A stretch of DNA of 64,000 nucleotides from Photobacterium arenosum (GTDB taxonomy: Bacteria; Pseudomonadota; Gammaproteobacteria; Enterobacterales; Vibrionaceae): the NCBI RefSeq assembly GCF_014841115.1, contig NZ_JACYTP010000010.1, forward strand, positions 124,001 through 188,000. Reading direction: 5' to 3'. The stretch's first letter is position 1. Every line of letters begins with the position of its first letter. Positions 54,576 to 63,962 of the stretch are shown here, in pieces. Below the pieces are notes generated by a model that did not search any database, was not told where the DNA came from, and saw only the letters and a list, made by a program, of their open reading frames with translations. The translations under genes were made by a program, and so were the position numbers.

Positions 54576-55934
54576 TTAAAGATGTGATGCAAGCCAACGG
54601 GACAACGAGCATATGGTTAAGGCCGGATTGGCAATGCCCAGACGAGGAAAAGCACCAGGCCCAATGGCATACACGCCCGGCATGGCGGTTAATTCCAAAT
54701 CGTCAGTTAAAGCAATATCACCGGTTCCGCCTATAGGGTGCGTACAGCTTTCGTGCTCATACGAACCGTAAGGGAAGATAAACCGCGTATATACGTTGGA
54801 TTGTTCCGTTTCACTCAGCGCTGCCAGCGCCTGCTCTATCTCGGTACTTTCTGTCGATCCGAAAAAAGCACCCGACTGTTCTGTCGGAGTGTCAAACAAC
54901 GGCACTAATTCTGCGCTTAACTGCTCACTGGCAAATTCAACAATGCGCCTGGCGACGCGGTTGTAATTTTCAATTCCTGTCTCTGAATGGTGCGAGTTAA
55001 TGTCCAGCCTTGTCTGGCCCTGACTGTAATGACAATGGAGCTGGCTGAATTCAGACTGATGCGGGTTTTGCTCAACCACGGCCATCAATAACAAAATGCG
55101 ATCTCCGCTATCGAGATTCGGTCGCTCCACCACAAAGATGTTGGCATTCAGATCATGATGCTCGCTGAAACCATGCCACAGCATTTCATGGCGGTATTGA
55201 GCAATGCGTTCACCCTGACCAATCTTAACGGCAATACCAATACAGTAATGATCGGTAACCTGTGCTGTGGTGGATTTTTCCAGCGATGTGGAAATAATCT
55301 TGTTGTTCACCAAAGCCGATGCCGACAAAATACATTTGTCGAACGGTAACGGATTCACAGTCCGCCCTTCCTGATCGATAAGAAAAAAACCTTCCGGTTT
55401 CTTTTCTACCTTGGCGACAGTCGCTCTTTCAATTCGAATCACCCCATCCCTGATAAAGGGTTCAAGCTGATATAAAGGACTGTATGACGAAAATGCTGCA
55501 TTCTCGCCGACAACCGCAGCCTGAGGCGCATGAATTAGAGGTATGCCAACCTGTTGTTGCCTGGTCATTTCAGGATATTTACCGGTAAATTCCTTCTGCA
55601 ACTGGCGATACAACCCTTCAGGGCCATTCAAGCGCTGTTGCCAAACCTCGGGCCAGCTTGCCAGAGCCTGCGGTTCAAGCGGCAGCATGACCCCGTGATA
55701 ACACAGCGAACGCCCTCCCAAACGCTCACTGATTCCACCAATGGCCCAATATTCATCCGCCGTCCAGTGCACTTTCTTTTCATCGCCTTGCAAAGCACGG
55801 GTATCGAAATGCACATGTTCTTTACGCAAATCCGGTCCGGCTTCATAAATCACAATCTTATTGCCCTGAATGGCGGAATAAAGCGCAAACTCAAGGCCAG
55901 ACAGTCCCCCTCCGACTACACAAAACGTCGACAT
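54576..55934 (-). CDS. GMC-like FAD-dependent oxidoreductase
   Basis: A 452-residue flavoprotein. VVGGGLSGLEFAL (7-19) with Glu31 is the Rossmann dinucleotide motif. GGISERLGGRSLCYHGVM, ILSASALVNNKII and the C-terminal CTHPIGGTGDIA then YAIGPGAFPRLGIANPALTI match the GMC oxidoreductase layout, including the H-x2-GT pattern. It is shorter than most GMC enzymes (500-600). It probably oxidises an alcohol of a sugar or cyclitol to a ketone for the neighbouring aminotransferase. Similar oxidase-aminotransferase pairs act in aminoglycoside synthesis. Middle gene of the cluster. Confidence 0.82.
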   Translation of the reverse strand: MSTFCVVGGGLSGLEFALYSAIQGNKIVIYEAGPDLRKEHVHFDTRALQGDEKKVHWTADEYWAIGGISERLGGRSLCYHGVMLPLEPQALASWPEVWQQRLNGPEGLYRQLQKEFTGKYPEMTRQQQVGIPLIHAPQAAVVGENAAFSSYSPLYQLEPFIRDGVIRIERATVAKVEKKPEGFFLIDQEGRTVNPLPFDKCILSASALVNNKIISTSLEKSTTAQVTDHYCIGIAVKIGQGERIAQYRHEMLWHGFSEHHDLNANIFVVERPNLDSGDRILLLMAVVEQNPHQSEFSQLHCHYSQGQTRLDINSHHSETGIENYNRVARRIVEFASEQLSAELVPLFDTPTEQSGAFFGSTESTEIEQALAALSETEQSNVYTRFIFPYGSYEHESCTHPIGGTGDIALTDDLELTAMPGVYAIGPGAFPRLGIANPALTICSLSRWLASHL

Positions 55935-55971
55935 TTTCTCTCCTTAATGAAATTCCCTTTCGGGCAAAAAA

Positions 55972-57162
55972 TTACCGTCTGTCAGCCAGGTATAAAATGG
56001 TCAACCCTAACAAACCAACAGCCGATGAAATAAATATTGTCATGCCGATATCAAAGAAATAATTACCCAAGAAGTAGACAACAGATGAGACCGAAGACGA
56101 TACAAAGAATGAGATCGACAGCAACGAACTGCCAACACCCGGCCTTCCTTCAGCCAGCGATTGCAAAAATCCGATAGGGATACTGATCAGACATGCCGCA
56201 CCCAACGCTATCAAAGGAATTAACAGATAAACATGAACGACATTCTGCGTCACAGACAACAGCATGGTAGATAATGAAAATATTACCGCACCCATGATTA
56301 TCACACTGGATGTTTTCTTTTTCTGAGCTGTCTTAGACCAATAAAAAATAAAGAAAACCTCAAACACAGCAATACCAGCTTCAAATATCCCGATATCGGA
56401 ATACTCCCCCTTCACCTGATTGACAATAATAAAAGGCACAGTCGCATCTAAGGTAAACAGCATGTTGGTAACAAGCGATACGCTTATCAGTTTAATTATA
56501 TTCGAAGCATGGAATACTTTAGAGATAGGTTCGGAAGACAACATGGATTTATGGCTTTCATTGACAAAGCTTTCTTTAAAGTACAAGGTGAAGATCAGGC
56601 AGCACATAATGCCAGAGAACAACCAGATAAATATAAGCTGTTCTTTTTGAAGCGCTAACATGCCAATCATACCAAGAGTTAACACATACCCCATTGAGTA
56701 GGTTGAGCGCAATGCCGCATTCTCATTGTGCGCATTATCAGCACCATCCACATTGCGCTTCGCCGCGGCATACCCAAAAATCAATGAGTTAAGCACACAA
56801 AATACTGGCAATAGTAAGCAATTAGCTAAAAAGTACGTATACTCGTTCGGCCAGACATAAAGCGCAACATTTCCAAACACACCACAAATACTGCAAATAA
56901 TAATATACTTTACAAAACTACCTTCTTTATCTGATCGCATACCAAAGTAAATACTAAAGAAGGTAATGACTACTCCAGACAGTAGAATCACTAAACTGTA
57001 GTAAATCTCCTGCAGGCCAATAACATCGACACCGAAAATATTCTTATACGGATTCACAGCAGCATTTGCGCTGGCAAACAATAAAATGGCAAATACCTGT
57101 TTATTCATAAACAGAGAAACAGGCGAATCCGAACGACCGAACGATTTTAAAATATTGAACAT
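55972..57162 (-). CDS. MFS transporter, probable sugar-type exporter
   Basis: A 396-residue inner-membrane protein with about 12 helices. SIYFGMRSDKEGSF is the loop 2-3 motif (G-x3-D-x2-G-like). The C-terminal half has PIGFLQSLAEGRPGVGSSLL, resembling SetA-type sugar efflux permeases. Start 57162 with AAGG at six-base spacing; a frame start at 57231 is unlikely. It is the first gene of the cluster and A+T-richer than the other two. Export of the amino product (or import of its precursor) is inferred from context. Confidence 0.82.
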   Translation of the reverse strand: MFNILKSFGRSDSPVSLFMNKQVFAILLFASANAAVNPYKNIFGVDVIGLQEIYYSLVILLSGVVITFFSIYFGMRSDKEGSFVKYIIICSICGVFGNVALYVWPNEYTYFLANCLLLPVFCVLNSLIFGYAAAKRNVDGADNAHNENAALRSTYSMGYVLTLGMIGMLALQKEQLIFIWLFSGIMCCLIFTLYFKESFVNESHKSMLSSEPISKVFHASNIIKLISVSLVTNMLFTLDATVPFIIVNQVKGEYSDIGIFEAGIAVFEVFFIFYWSKTAQKKKTSSVIIMGAVIFSLSTMLLSVTQNVVHVYLLIPLIALGAACLISIPIGFLQSLAEGRPGVGSSLLSISFFVSSSVSSVVYFLGNYFFDIGMTIFISSAVGLLGLTILYLADRR

Positions 57163-57667
57163 ATAAAGCCTTGTGTCGCACGCTCTGATAAGAGCATGGT
57201 CAATTAAGGTGTGACTCTGAAATCCTGACAATTAATCGATAAGTCAGTTGGCGGGAGATTAAACACAAGAATATGTTTTTTATATCATCAAAAGAACTTC
57301 TCTCGAGTCACTTAATACTATTTAAAGAAACAAGCAGCACTCAACATTTGAAAGCGTGATCAAGAGTAGACACAAAAAAAGCAATAAATAAAATATAACT
57401 CTTTAACTGATTTACCTCAACAACAAACCCTCCAAAAAACCATCAATGGAAGTGACAATAATCTGCTCACCAGAAAGATATGGCTACTTTATACCAAGAA
57501 CAATAACACTGTTCGATCAGCCCATTAAAGATAGAGTTATCAGTAAATTCATTTGCAAACAAGCGCCATTAACCATGTGCTTTTTCACAAAGAAAAAAAA
57601 CAGGACAGACAGGTATAGGAAGGAGGAATATCAGAAGGGAAATCAGGACAGACACAATGAAGCCACC

Positions 57668-57686
57668 GTCAGCACATTGTGCTGAC
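57668..57686. repeat. Hairpin 1 between exporter cluster and tctA
   Basis: GTCAGCAC ATT GTGCTGAC, an eight-base perfect stem with a three-base loop. Confidence 0.7.
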
Positions 57687-57692
57687 TTGTCC

Positions 57693-57729
57693 AAGCAAGA
57701 CACCTTCCCGAAATGAAGGTGTCTTGCTT
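57693..57729 (-). terminator. Hairpin 2, probable tctCBA terminator
   Basis: AAGCAAGACACCTTC pairs perfectly with GAAGGTGTCTTGCTT around a seven-base loop, 17 bases past the tctA stop. No long T-run follows, so it may act as a 3'-end stabilising structure or as a two-way block. Confidence 0.6.
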
Positions 57730-57746
57730 AATTAGACAAATCAAGC

Positions 57747-59267
57747 CTATGAAATTTGCTCGTTTGATGGCTGACTCGCTCTGCGGGTCAGTAGTCCAGT
57801 AAGTTTGGAGCCAAACAATGACAACATCAGTAAGCTGATGATCAGCAGTGTTATAGGCCTCTCAAACACATAACTTAGCTCACCACCGCTAATCTGATAA
57901 GTGTGCAGTAAATTACTTTCAGCCATTCCACCCAGCAAGATCCCAATCACTGCAGCCGGAACAGAGTAATTCAATCGGCTAAATACCCAGCCAACGATGG
58001 AGAATACCAACACAGTGATTGGGCCGGAGATATTTCCCGTCAAACCAAAGGAACCAAATACAGCCATTGAGAGCACCGATGGAATAAGAATATTCATTGG
58101 CACTTTAACTATGTTGGCAAGTAGAGGAATGAACATCAGTCCCAAAGCGACCAATAGCAACACTTGGCCGAAATTAGCAATAATAATGGCATATACAATA
58201 TCGGTTTCTTCACGGATAAACTGAGGACCACCAGTAATATTGTGCATCGCGAAAGCCGCAAGCATAACTGCTGTTGCTCCTCCCCCAGGAATACCTAATG
58301 CCAAGAGTGTTGCCATCGAGCCAGCTTCAGACGTTGAATTCGCAGATTCCGCTGCGACCACACCTTTTGGATTACCTTGCCCGTAGCTTTCCGGATCCTT
58401 ATCATGACGTTTGGTTTCTACATAAGAGAGTAGATTTGAGACCGAAGAGCCAACCCCCGGCACTGCTCCGACAAATACGCCAATCAAGCTACCACGTAGC
58501 ATGACTTTAGGATGCCTGAATGCGTGCTTGAAACCACTTAAGATTTGACGAATACTCACCTTGCGCGCCGATTCATCCGCTATCAGGTATTGGGTATTGA
58601 CTAACTTAAAGAGTTCAGATGCTGCGAACATTCCCATCATGGCAGGTATTACAGGGACGCCATCAAGCAGATATTCATTACCTAATGTGCCGCGTGCTAC
58701 CCCGACTTCACTAAAGCCAATGGTACCTATAAGCAGGCCAACCATACCGGACAACAAGCCCTTCAGAATAAAATCACCTTTTAAGCTGGCAATCAGCGTC
58801 ATTCCCCACAAGATGACGAAAAACATTTCTGAAGGTCCAAGTTTGAGTACCATCCCGGAGATGGGTTCTATCAACATAAATAGAATAAGGTAACCAAATA
58901 GCACTCCAAAACATGATGCACCTAAAGCGACTCCCAGTGCCTTGTTATGCTCTCCTTTTCTAGCCATCGGATAACCATCAAATGCTGTCGCAATGGCTGA
59001 TGAGGTACCGGGAATGTTCATGAGGATAGCGGGGATACCACTGCCAAATGAGCCACCCGTGAATATAGCCGTGAGGAAAAGCATGGCTTCCAGGAAACTC
59101 ATATACAGTGTTGCAGGTAAAAAGATGGCCATCGCCATCGAAATCTGTAGCCCCGGAATGGCACCAAATATGAGGCCAATAATAATACCCGGAAAAACAT
59201 ACAGCCACGGGCCAACGGACGTAAATAATAATTCACTACCCGCTGAAATAGCAGAAAAATCAAGCAT
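57747..59267 (-). CDS. tctA: Tripartite tricarboxylate transporter, large permease TctA
   Basis: A 506-residue inner-membrane protein of about twelve helices. LIFGAIPGLQISMAMAIFLP and GAVPGVGSSVSNLLSYVETK carry the repeated G-x-(I/V)-P-G motifs of TctA, and FGSGIPAILMNIPGTSSAIA plus LLALGIPGGGATAVMLAAFA are substrate-path loops. It works with TctB and the periplasmic TctC to import carboxylates. AGGAG lies six bases before the ATG; it begins nine bases after tctB. Confidence 0.93.
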   Translation of the reverse strand: MLDFSAISAGSELLFTSVGPWLYVFPGIIIGLIFGAIPGLQISMAMAIFLPATLYMSFLEAMLFLTAIFTGGSFGSGIPAILMNIPGTSSAIATAFDGYPMARKGEHNKALGVALGASCFGVLFGYLILFMLIEPISGMVLKLGPSEMFFVILWGMTLIASLKGDFILKGLLSGMVGLLIGTIGFSEVGVARGTLGNEYLLDGVPVIPAMMGMFAASELFKLVNTQYLIADESARKVSIRQILSGFKHAFRHPKVMLRGSLIGVFVGAVPGVGSSVSNLLSYVETKRHDKDPESYGQGNPKGVVAAESANSTSEAGSMATLLALGIPGGGATAVMLAAFAMHNITGGPQFIREETDIVYAIIIANFGQVLLLVALGLMFIPLLANIVKVPMNILIPSVLSMAVFGSFGLTGNISGPITVLVFSIVGWVFSRLNYSVPAAVIGILLGGMAESNLLHTYQISGGELSYVFERPITLLIISLLMLSLFGSKLTGLLTRRASQPSNEQIS

Positions 59268-59276
59268 CTCGTTCTC

Positions 59277-59747
59277 CTAGTAGTCAGTGTGTAGCAAGGT
59301 CATTGGCATAGGATATGGCAACATTTGAGCGAAAAATGTTGACATCAGTAACCCGAAAACAACGCTATAGCCAATAATCCATACAAGGCGGCGTTCTTTT
59401 TGAATCAACAAAAAGCAGCCAACAAACAGCGTCGTTGCAATATCAAACCCTATCGTTTCCAGCGACAGAACATAAACGGCAAAGAGACCTATGATAGGCA
59501 GTACCGATTTCAAATCGTCATGACTATTACTTCCGGGTTCCGGCTTGCATTGTTTTTTATTATCAAGCCGTTGGCGTGTAAGTTCCAGAATGCAAAGTAT
59601 CAAGGAAATTAACGTAATAGGCGTAATTAGAATTAGATTTTCCGCCGTTGAAGATGCTTGGTAAGCATCCCATGAGTACCAGCATACAAACAGAGCCAAT
59701 ACGATGACTACAACGAAGTCGGCAGAGCGTTGACTTAACAATCTCAC
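59277..59747 (-). CDS. tctB: Tripartite tricarboxylate transporter, small permease TctB
   Basis: A 156-residue protein with four hydrophobic helices (about 8-25, 37-52, 80-97 and 122-140), matching TctB in size and layout but not strongly conserved in sequence, as usual for the family. GTG start at 59747 follows GGAGG with four-base spacing. It lies between tctC and tctA. Confidence 0.85.
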   Translation of the reverse strand: MRLLSQRSADFVVVIVLALFVCWYSWDAYQASSTAENLILITPITLISLILCILELTRQRLDNKKQCKPEPGSNSHDDLKSVLPIIGLFAVYVLSLETIGFDIATTLFVGCFLLIQKERRLVWIIGYSVVFGLLMSTFFAQMLPYPMPMTLLHTDY

Positions 59748-59808
59748 ATAGCCTCCAGTGAAAAAGACTGGTTAGCTTGGCACTAACCAGTAGATGATGT
59801 TAAATAGA

Positions 59809-60804
59809 TTAATCGAGTAAATACTTGTAGGTTTTAAAGGTTTCGTAGTTCTCAACCATCATACTTGTCGAACGTTCTGGACCAACCCAGACTCCACCGA
59901 TGTCGTTTGACTTCAATAACGTTTGAACATCTTTTCGTGCCAGCGTGCTTTCGAATGCTTGTGCTAACTGTTTGTAGCGCTCTGGATATTTGTTCTTGAA
60001 CTCATTTGTGACGGCAAAGCCACGCATCGATCCGGTCAATACTGGCACCTCAATTCCAAGCGGTTTCAGAGCTTCATTTACTGTCGGCGCATCCCAACGG
60101 TCACTTGGCTTATCACGAACAACAGCAACCGGGCGCAAGAACTCGCGAATACCTTCACTGCCTTGAGCACTAATAACGATAAAGTCTACCTGGCCACCAG
60201 CCACAGCAGAGCGCGCTTGACCACCACTATTGAAGGTCACAAGGTTGAGGTTTTCTTGAGGAATGCCGTTTTTCTCCAGTAACAATTTGGCCATCAGGTG
60301 TCCTCCAGAGCCTTGTACTACAGCAGCTTTCACTGATTTGGGGTTCTCTTTGATTGCTGTAAGTAAGCTGGATAGATCCTGATACGGCGTATCTTTGTTT
60401 ACCGCAATAAGCTCGAAATCAAACCACTGAAAGTTCATATATGAAAAGTCATTAATTGTGTAGCTCGCGTTACCTTTCAGAATTGTGTTGGGTAGATAGG
60501 GAGAAAAAGTCGACGCGAAAACGGTGTAGCCATCATCTGGACGATTCAACACATAGTTTGCAGCAAGCTGAGTGCCGGCACCTTTCTTGTTGATCACTTT
60601 AACCGGTTGGCCTAACTCTTCGGCGAGAAAGCTGGACATGGTACGTGCCATGCGATCGGCACTCCCACCAACACCAAAACCCACGACAAAGTTCACGGGT
60701 TTCTTTGGATAATTGTCAGCAAGTGCGATTTGCGGAAGTAAAATAGAGAGTGTTAGCCCTGTCACAGCTGAAAGCTTTAGGATTACCTTGTTGAGAGTAT
60801 TCAT
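59809..60804 (-). CDS. tctC: Tripartite tricarboxylate transporter substrate-binding protein TctC
   Basis: A 331-residue periplasmic protein with a Sec signal (MNTLNKVILKLSAVTGLTLS, cleaved after ALA near 29). NYPKKPVNFVVGFGVGGSAD is the typical start of the TctC/Bug fold, and GTQLAANYVLNRPDDGYTVF and VVQGSGGHLMAKLLLE contact the carboxylate ligand. It binds citrate, tricarballylate or another carboxylate. AAGGAAG precedes the ATG. First gene of the leftward operon, divergent from tctD. Confidence 0.92.
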   Translation of the reverse strand: MNTLNKVILKLSAVTGLTLSILLPQIALADNYPKKPVNFVVGFGVGGSADRMARTMSSFLAEELGQPVKVINKKGAGTQLAANYVLNRPDDGYTVFASTFSPYLPNTILKGNASYTINDFSYMNFQWFDFELIAVNKDTPYQDLSSLLTAIKENPKSVKAAVVQGSGGHLMAKLLLEKNGIPQENLNLVTFNSGGQARSAVAGGQVDFIVISAQGSEGIREFLRPVAVVRDKPSDRWDAPTVNEALKPLGIEVPVLTGSMRGFAVTNEFKNKYPERYKQLAQAFESTLARKDVQTLLKSNDIGGVWVGPERSTSMMVENYETFKTYKYLLD

Positions 60805-60832
60805 TTTACCCTTCCTTAGAAATAGTTATATT

Positions 60833-60855
60833 GATGTTAACCTCTTGTTTACATC
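60833..60855. promoter_or_regulatory. Inverted repeat in the tctC-tctD intergenic region
   Basis: GATGTTAAC and GTTTACATC are complementary with one mismatch, spaced by five bases. The site lies 29 bases upstream of tctC. A response-regulator site for TctD is plausible. Confidence 0.45.
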
Positions 60856-60937
60856 TGAAACTCTAACCTCACATACTGTCACCAACCTTGCACATGTGGC
60901 AGATATGCGCTTTTAAATCAGAAATTTGAAGTAGCTC

Positions 60938-61609
60938 ATGCGGATACTAATCGTTGAAGACAGCGTCGTTATCGCTGAAGGATTACATAATTTACTTGTA
61001 GAACAAGGTTTTGTGGTTGATGTTTTTCATTCGGGAGAACAAGCTTCTCATGTAATCCTAACCCAAAAATTTGATCTGCTTTTGCTCGATTTAGGGCTTC
61101 CAGACTGTGAAGGGCTGCAAATTTTGCGCAGCTTACGTCAGAAAAAAAGCAACCTTCCTGTACTGATAATCTCCGCTCGTGCAGCTCTTGAAGAGCGAAT
61201 CTTAGGATTGAATGAAGGCGCGGATGATTATCTTTGTAAGCCCTTTGAACCAGAGGAAGTCGTTGCACGCGTCCATGCACTCCTGCGCCGCGCTTCATCA
61301 AGAGTGAGTAACATTATCGAACATGGCGCGTTGACATTTGATGTGATCAATAAGGCTGTGACTTTTTACGGCAATGAAGTTGTACTACATCGCCGTGAAG
61401 TATCCGTGCTCGAATGTCTGTTATCGAATGTCGAGCGAGTGGTAAGTAAGCCGAAAATCGTACAACGCATATCCTCTTTTGATGAGGAGTTGAGCGAAAC
61501 GGCTATTGAGACATACATATCACGACTTAGAAAAAAATTCTCTCCCGACCTGAATATCCGTACCGTTAGAGGACTCGGCTATATGTTGGAGAAGCCATCC
61601 CGTGATTAA
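60938..61609 (+). CDS. tctD: Response regulator TctD (OmpR family)
   Basis: A 223-residue regulator. The receiver has Asp8, phospho-acceptor Asp51 (LLLLDLGLPD) and the Thr/Ser-Lys pair (ISARA, CKPF). The winged-helix DNA-binding domain follows (VISKAV to RTVRGLGYML). It activates the divergent tctCBA operon when phosphorylated by TctE. Its stop overlaps the tctE start by eight bases. Confidence 0.9.
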   Translation: MRILIVEDSVVIAEGLHNLLVEQGFVVDVFHSGEQASHVILTQKFDLLLLDLGLPDCEGLQILRSLRQKKSNLPVLIISARAALEERILGLNEGADDYLCKPFEPEEVVARVHALLRRASSRVSNIIEHGALTFDVINKAVTFYGNEVVLHRREVSVLECLLSNVERVVSKPKIVQRISSFDEELSETAIETYISRLRKKFSPDLNIRTVRGLGYMLEKPSRD

Positions 61610-63005
61610 CTTTCATTCTCTGTCACAACGATTGTATCTCGCTATAACCAGCGCGCTTATCATATTTACAGGGCTTATTTTTTTTATAAGTACCTGGGTG
61701 TTGAAAGATAAGACAGAACGTCTGTACGACAACATGATGATCGCCGTCAGTAAAAATCTTGATGATAAACTTTATGTAAAAGACGATAAGCTTAAAATCG
61801 ATATGGATTATTTCTCCATAGATACTTTAAGCGATACACATAGTGAGAAAATTTTTTATCGGATCGTAGCGCCAAACGGAGATCTGTTAGCAGGTTTCGA
61901 TGGCTTATCGCTGGCAGATAAGAAAGGTTATCCTACCGTGTTTTATCATACCATTTATGCTGGCACAGAACTTCGGGCGGTTCAATATACATCCAAAACA
62001 CCTCTCGGTGACGCACTCATCGTTGTGGCAGAATCCAATCAGGGCAGACATACCACAATATCCGGGCTCCGGAAACAGATAGCTTTTGCTGCTGTACTGA
62101 TATGTATCGGGACACTGATTCTCGTGGCCTTTATTGTTCAGAAAGGGCTTCATCCACTGAGCAGGTTACAGAAAGAGATCAGGATGCGGTCAGAGGCCAA
62201 TCTCGATCCTATTGAAACCGATGTTCCACCAGAGGTCGAAGCTTTAGTCCGATCACTAAATAATTTAATGGCACGACTGCAGCGCAGCATTAAGATCAGT
62301 CATAATTTTAATTCCGACCTATCGCATCAGCTACGCACTCCTTTAGCAGAAATGAAAATGCAGCTCGCCATGTATCGCCGCGATTTTCAAATCGAAAAAT
62401 TGAATGACGTTGACCGTAATATCACATTAATGACCCGGTTGACCGAACAGATGCTGCATTATGTTAAAGCGCAGAATAGCACTGTTTCTAATAAATATTG
62501 GTCATGCTTAGATCTCGTCGAGTTTTGTCGAAATTTCTGTGAGAAGTATGCCCCAATGGTATTCAGCCAAGGTCAAGCAATTGCCTTTGAAACAAAGATA
62601 GAGTCAGCAGTTTGTCGAATAGACGAGGCTCTATTAGAAAGTGCTTTACTTAACCTTATAGAGAACGCTCTTAAATACGGTAAATCACACCAGGGAGAAG
62701 GAGAAATTGTATTAAAGCTGACATCTGGCAATGACAGCCTGTCACTGTCTGTTACCGACCAAGGTAGCGGCGTTTGCGACCAGGACCTTGAGTCTATGCT
62801 TGAAAGAAAGGTGCGCCTTGATCGCTCTAAACAAGGCTTTGGTCTTGGTTTAGCCATCGTTAAGCAAGTCGCTGAAATGCATGGTGGGCAGCTAGTAATA
62901 ACTAACGCCTCACCCAGAGGACTTTGTATCACTTTATCGGGACTGAAGATTAACCAGGCTCCATCAACAAAGCCTTTTGAGTGTCGTTTGGTTCAGGCTG
63001 AGTGA
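61602..63005 (+). CDS. tctE: Sensor histidine kinase TctE
   Basis: A 467-residue sensor kinase. TM1 at about 13-34, a periplasmic sensor of about 120 residues (35-155) and TM2 at about 160-180 match the TctE/2CSK_N architecture. HAMP-like linker, H box DLSHQLRTPLAEM (His242), N box NLIENALKYG, DQGSGV and GLGLAIV (ATP lid) follow. It senses the carboxylate and phosphorylates TctD. Confidence 0.92.
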   Translation: MINFHSLSQRLYLAITSALIIFTGLIFFISTWVLKDKTERLYDNMMIAVSKNLDDKLYVKDDKLKIDMDYFSIDTLSDTHSEKIFYRIVAPNGDLLAGFDGLSLADKKGYPTVFYHTIYAGTELRAVQYTSKTPLGDALIVVAESNQGRHTTISGLRKQIAFAAVLICIGTLILVAFIVQKGLHPLSRLQKEIRMRSEANLDPIETDVPPEVEALVRSLNNLMARLQRSIKISHNFNSDLSHQLRTPLAEMKMQLAMYRRDFQIEKLNDVDRNITLMTRLTEQMLHYVKAQNSTVSNKYWSCLDLVEFCRNFCEKYAPMVFSQGQAIAFETKIESAVCRIDEALLESALLNLIENALKYGKSHQGEGEIVLKLTSGNDSLSLSVTDQGSGVCDQDLESMLERKVRLDRSKQGFGLGLAIVKQVAEMHGGQLVITNASPRGLCITLSGLKINQAPSTKPFECRLVQAE

Positions 63006-63129
63006 AACTATCAGGACAGACACCAGATGCAGCGATTAATTGCTGTTCGCAATGTGCGGCTTGTCACCGGCATAGTATTAATGAATAGGAGAATAAACAC
63101 TCTTTATAACAAGGCACTCTGCCGCTGGC

Positions 63130-63546
63130 TCAAAGCTTTTCAGTGAACTCGTCACAAGCTTTGCATCGATAACCATGGCGGTAAAAAAATAAAGGAAAGC
63201 CCAGTAAAAGGAAAACGACAAATGCGGGTCGCTTTCCCTTTGTGTACGGCAGTAAATCATGACTACCACAACGCGGACAGGCATCCGCTTCCCCGGTGAA
63301 GATATGACTGTCCTCGACAGCTTGAGACTCAACAGCTTGTGAGAAGTCGCAGCTCAAAATATCACGAGCTTGTTCAGCCTGTTGTTTCGCGACCATCAGA
63401 CGTACGCCACCCATCGCATTGGAATACAGCCACTGCACATTCACTGTATGCTCGTCAGCCAGATGGCTATGGATACCGGCAGCCTCAAGGCTGGCTTTCG
63501 CAATATGCGCTTCATGGGGAAACGAAAACCGGGCAACAACAATCAT
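63130..63546 (-). CDS. DUF2007 family protein with zinc ribbon
   Basis: A 138-residue protein. The N-terminal DUF2007 domain (VARFSFPHEAHIAKASLEAAG then GGVRLMVAKQQAEQARDIL) resembles a GlnB-like small fold. A zinc ribbon at Cys90, Cys93, Cys128 and Cys131 (CPRCGS, CKACDE) brackets a hydrophobic stretch (AFVVFLLLGFPLFFY, 108-122) that may touch the membrane. Function unknown. AAGGA precedes the ATG. Confidence 0.85.
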   Translation of the reverse strand: MIVVARFSFPHEAHIAKASLEAAGIHSHLADEHTVNVQWLYSNAMGGVRLMVAKQQAEQARDILSCDFSQAVESQAVEDSHIFTGEADACPRCGSHDLLPYTKGKRPAFVVFLLLGFPLFFYRHGYRCKACDEFTEKL

Positions 63547-63608
63547 GCGTTTTTCCTTGTGGTTAACCAGACTGAGCGGTGCATGTCAGCACCGCGTTTC
63601 TACAGTCT

Positions 63609-63962
63609 CTAGCAATCTACAATAGTTTCGAACCCGCCATAAATAAGGCGCTTACCATCAAACGGCATGTGGTTCAGATTCTGATCACAAATAGGATCTT
63701 TCATAAACAGGGCCATGCCTTCGTCTCGTACCGCTTTTGAAGGCCATTGGATCCATGAAAACACCACTGTCTCGCTGTCTTTACATTTAACTGCCATAGG
63801 AAAAGACGTGACTTCGCCATCTGGTATATCATCGCCCCAGGTTTCGACCACACGCTCGGCGCCGTACTTTTTAAAGACCTGTGCGGCTTCTGCGGCATGT
63901 TGTCGGTATTCCTCTCGTTTGTCTGTTGGTACAGCGCAAACAAAGCCATCAACATAACTCAT
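63609..63962 (-). CDS. DUF1428 family protein
   Basis: A 117-residue protein of the DUF1428 (dimeric alpha-beta barrel) family: YVDGFVCAVPTDKREEYRQH at the start and FMKDPICDQNLNHMPFDGKR then LIYGGFETIVD at the end are its conserved blocks. GGAG precedes the ATG. The function of the family is not known. It is likely cotranscribed with the DUF2007 gene 62 bases downstream. Confidence 0.88.
   Translation of the reverse strand: MSYVDGFVCAVPTDKREEYRQHAAEAAQVFKKYGAERVVETWGDDIPDGEVTSFPMAVKCKDSETVVFSWIQWPSKAVRDEGMALFMKDPICDQNLNHMPFDGKRLIYGGFETIVDC

Larger units (their letters stand above)
57163..57746. other. 584-base A+T-rich intergenic region with two hairpins
   Basis: No convincing gene; a 79-codon rightward frame at 57446-57685 has no family and ends inside a hairpin. 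It holds the promoter of the exporter cluster (not pinned down) and two strong stem-loops at its right end that separate it from tctA. Confidence 0.45.

Noticed and set aside
57446..57685. 79-codon rightward ORF in the intergenic region left of tctA
   Set aside because: No ribosome binding site or family, low-complexity lysine/arginine-rich tail, and it ends inside a hairpin.
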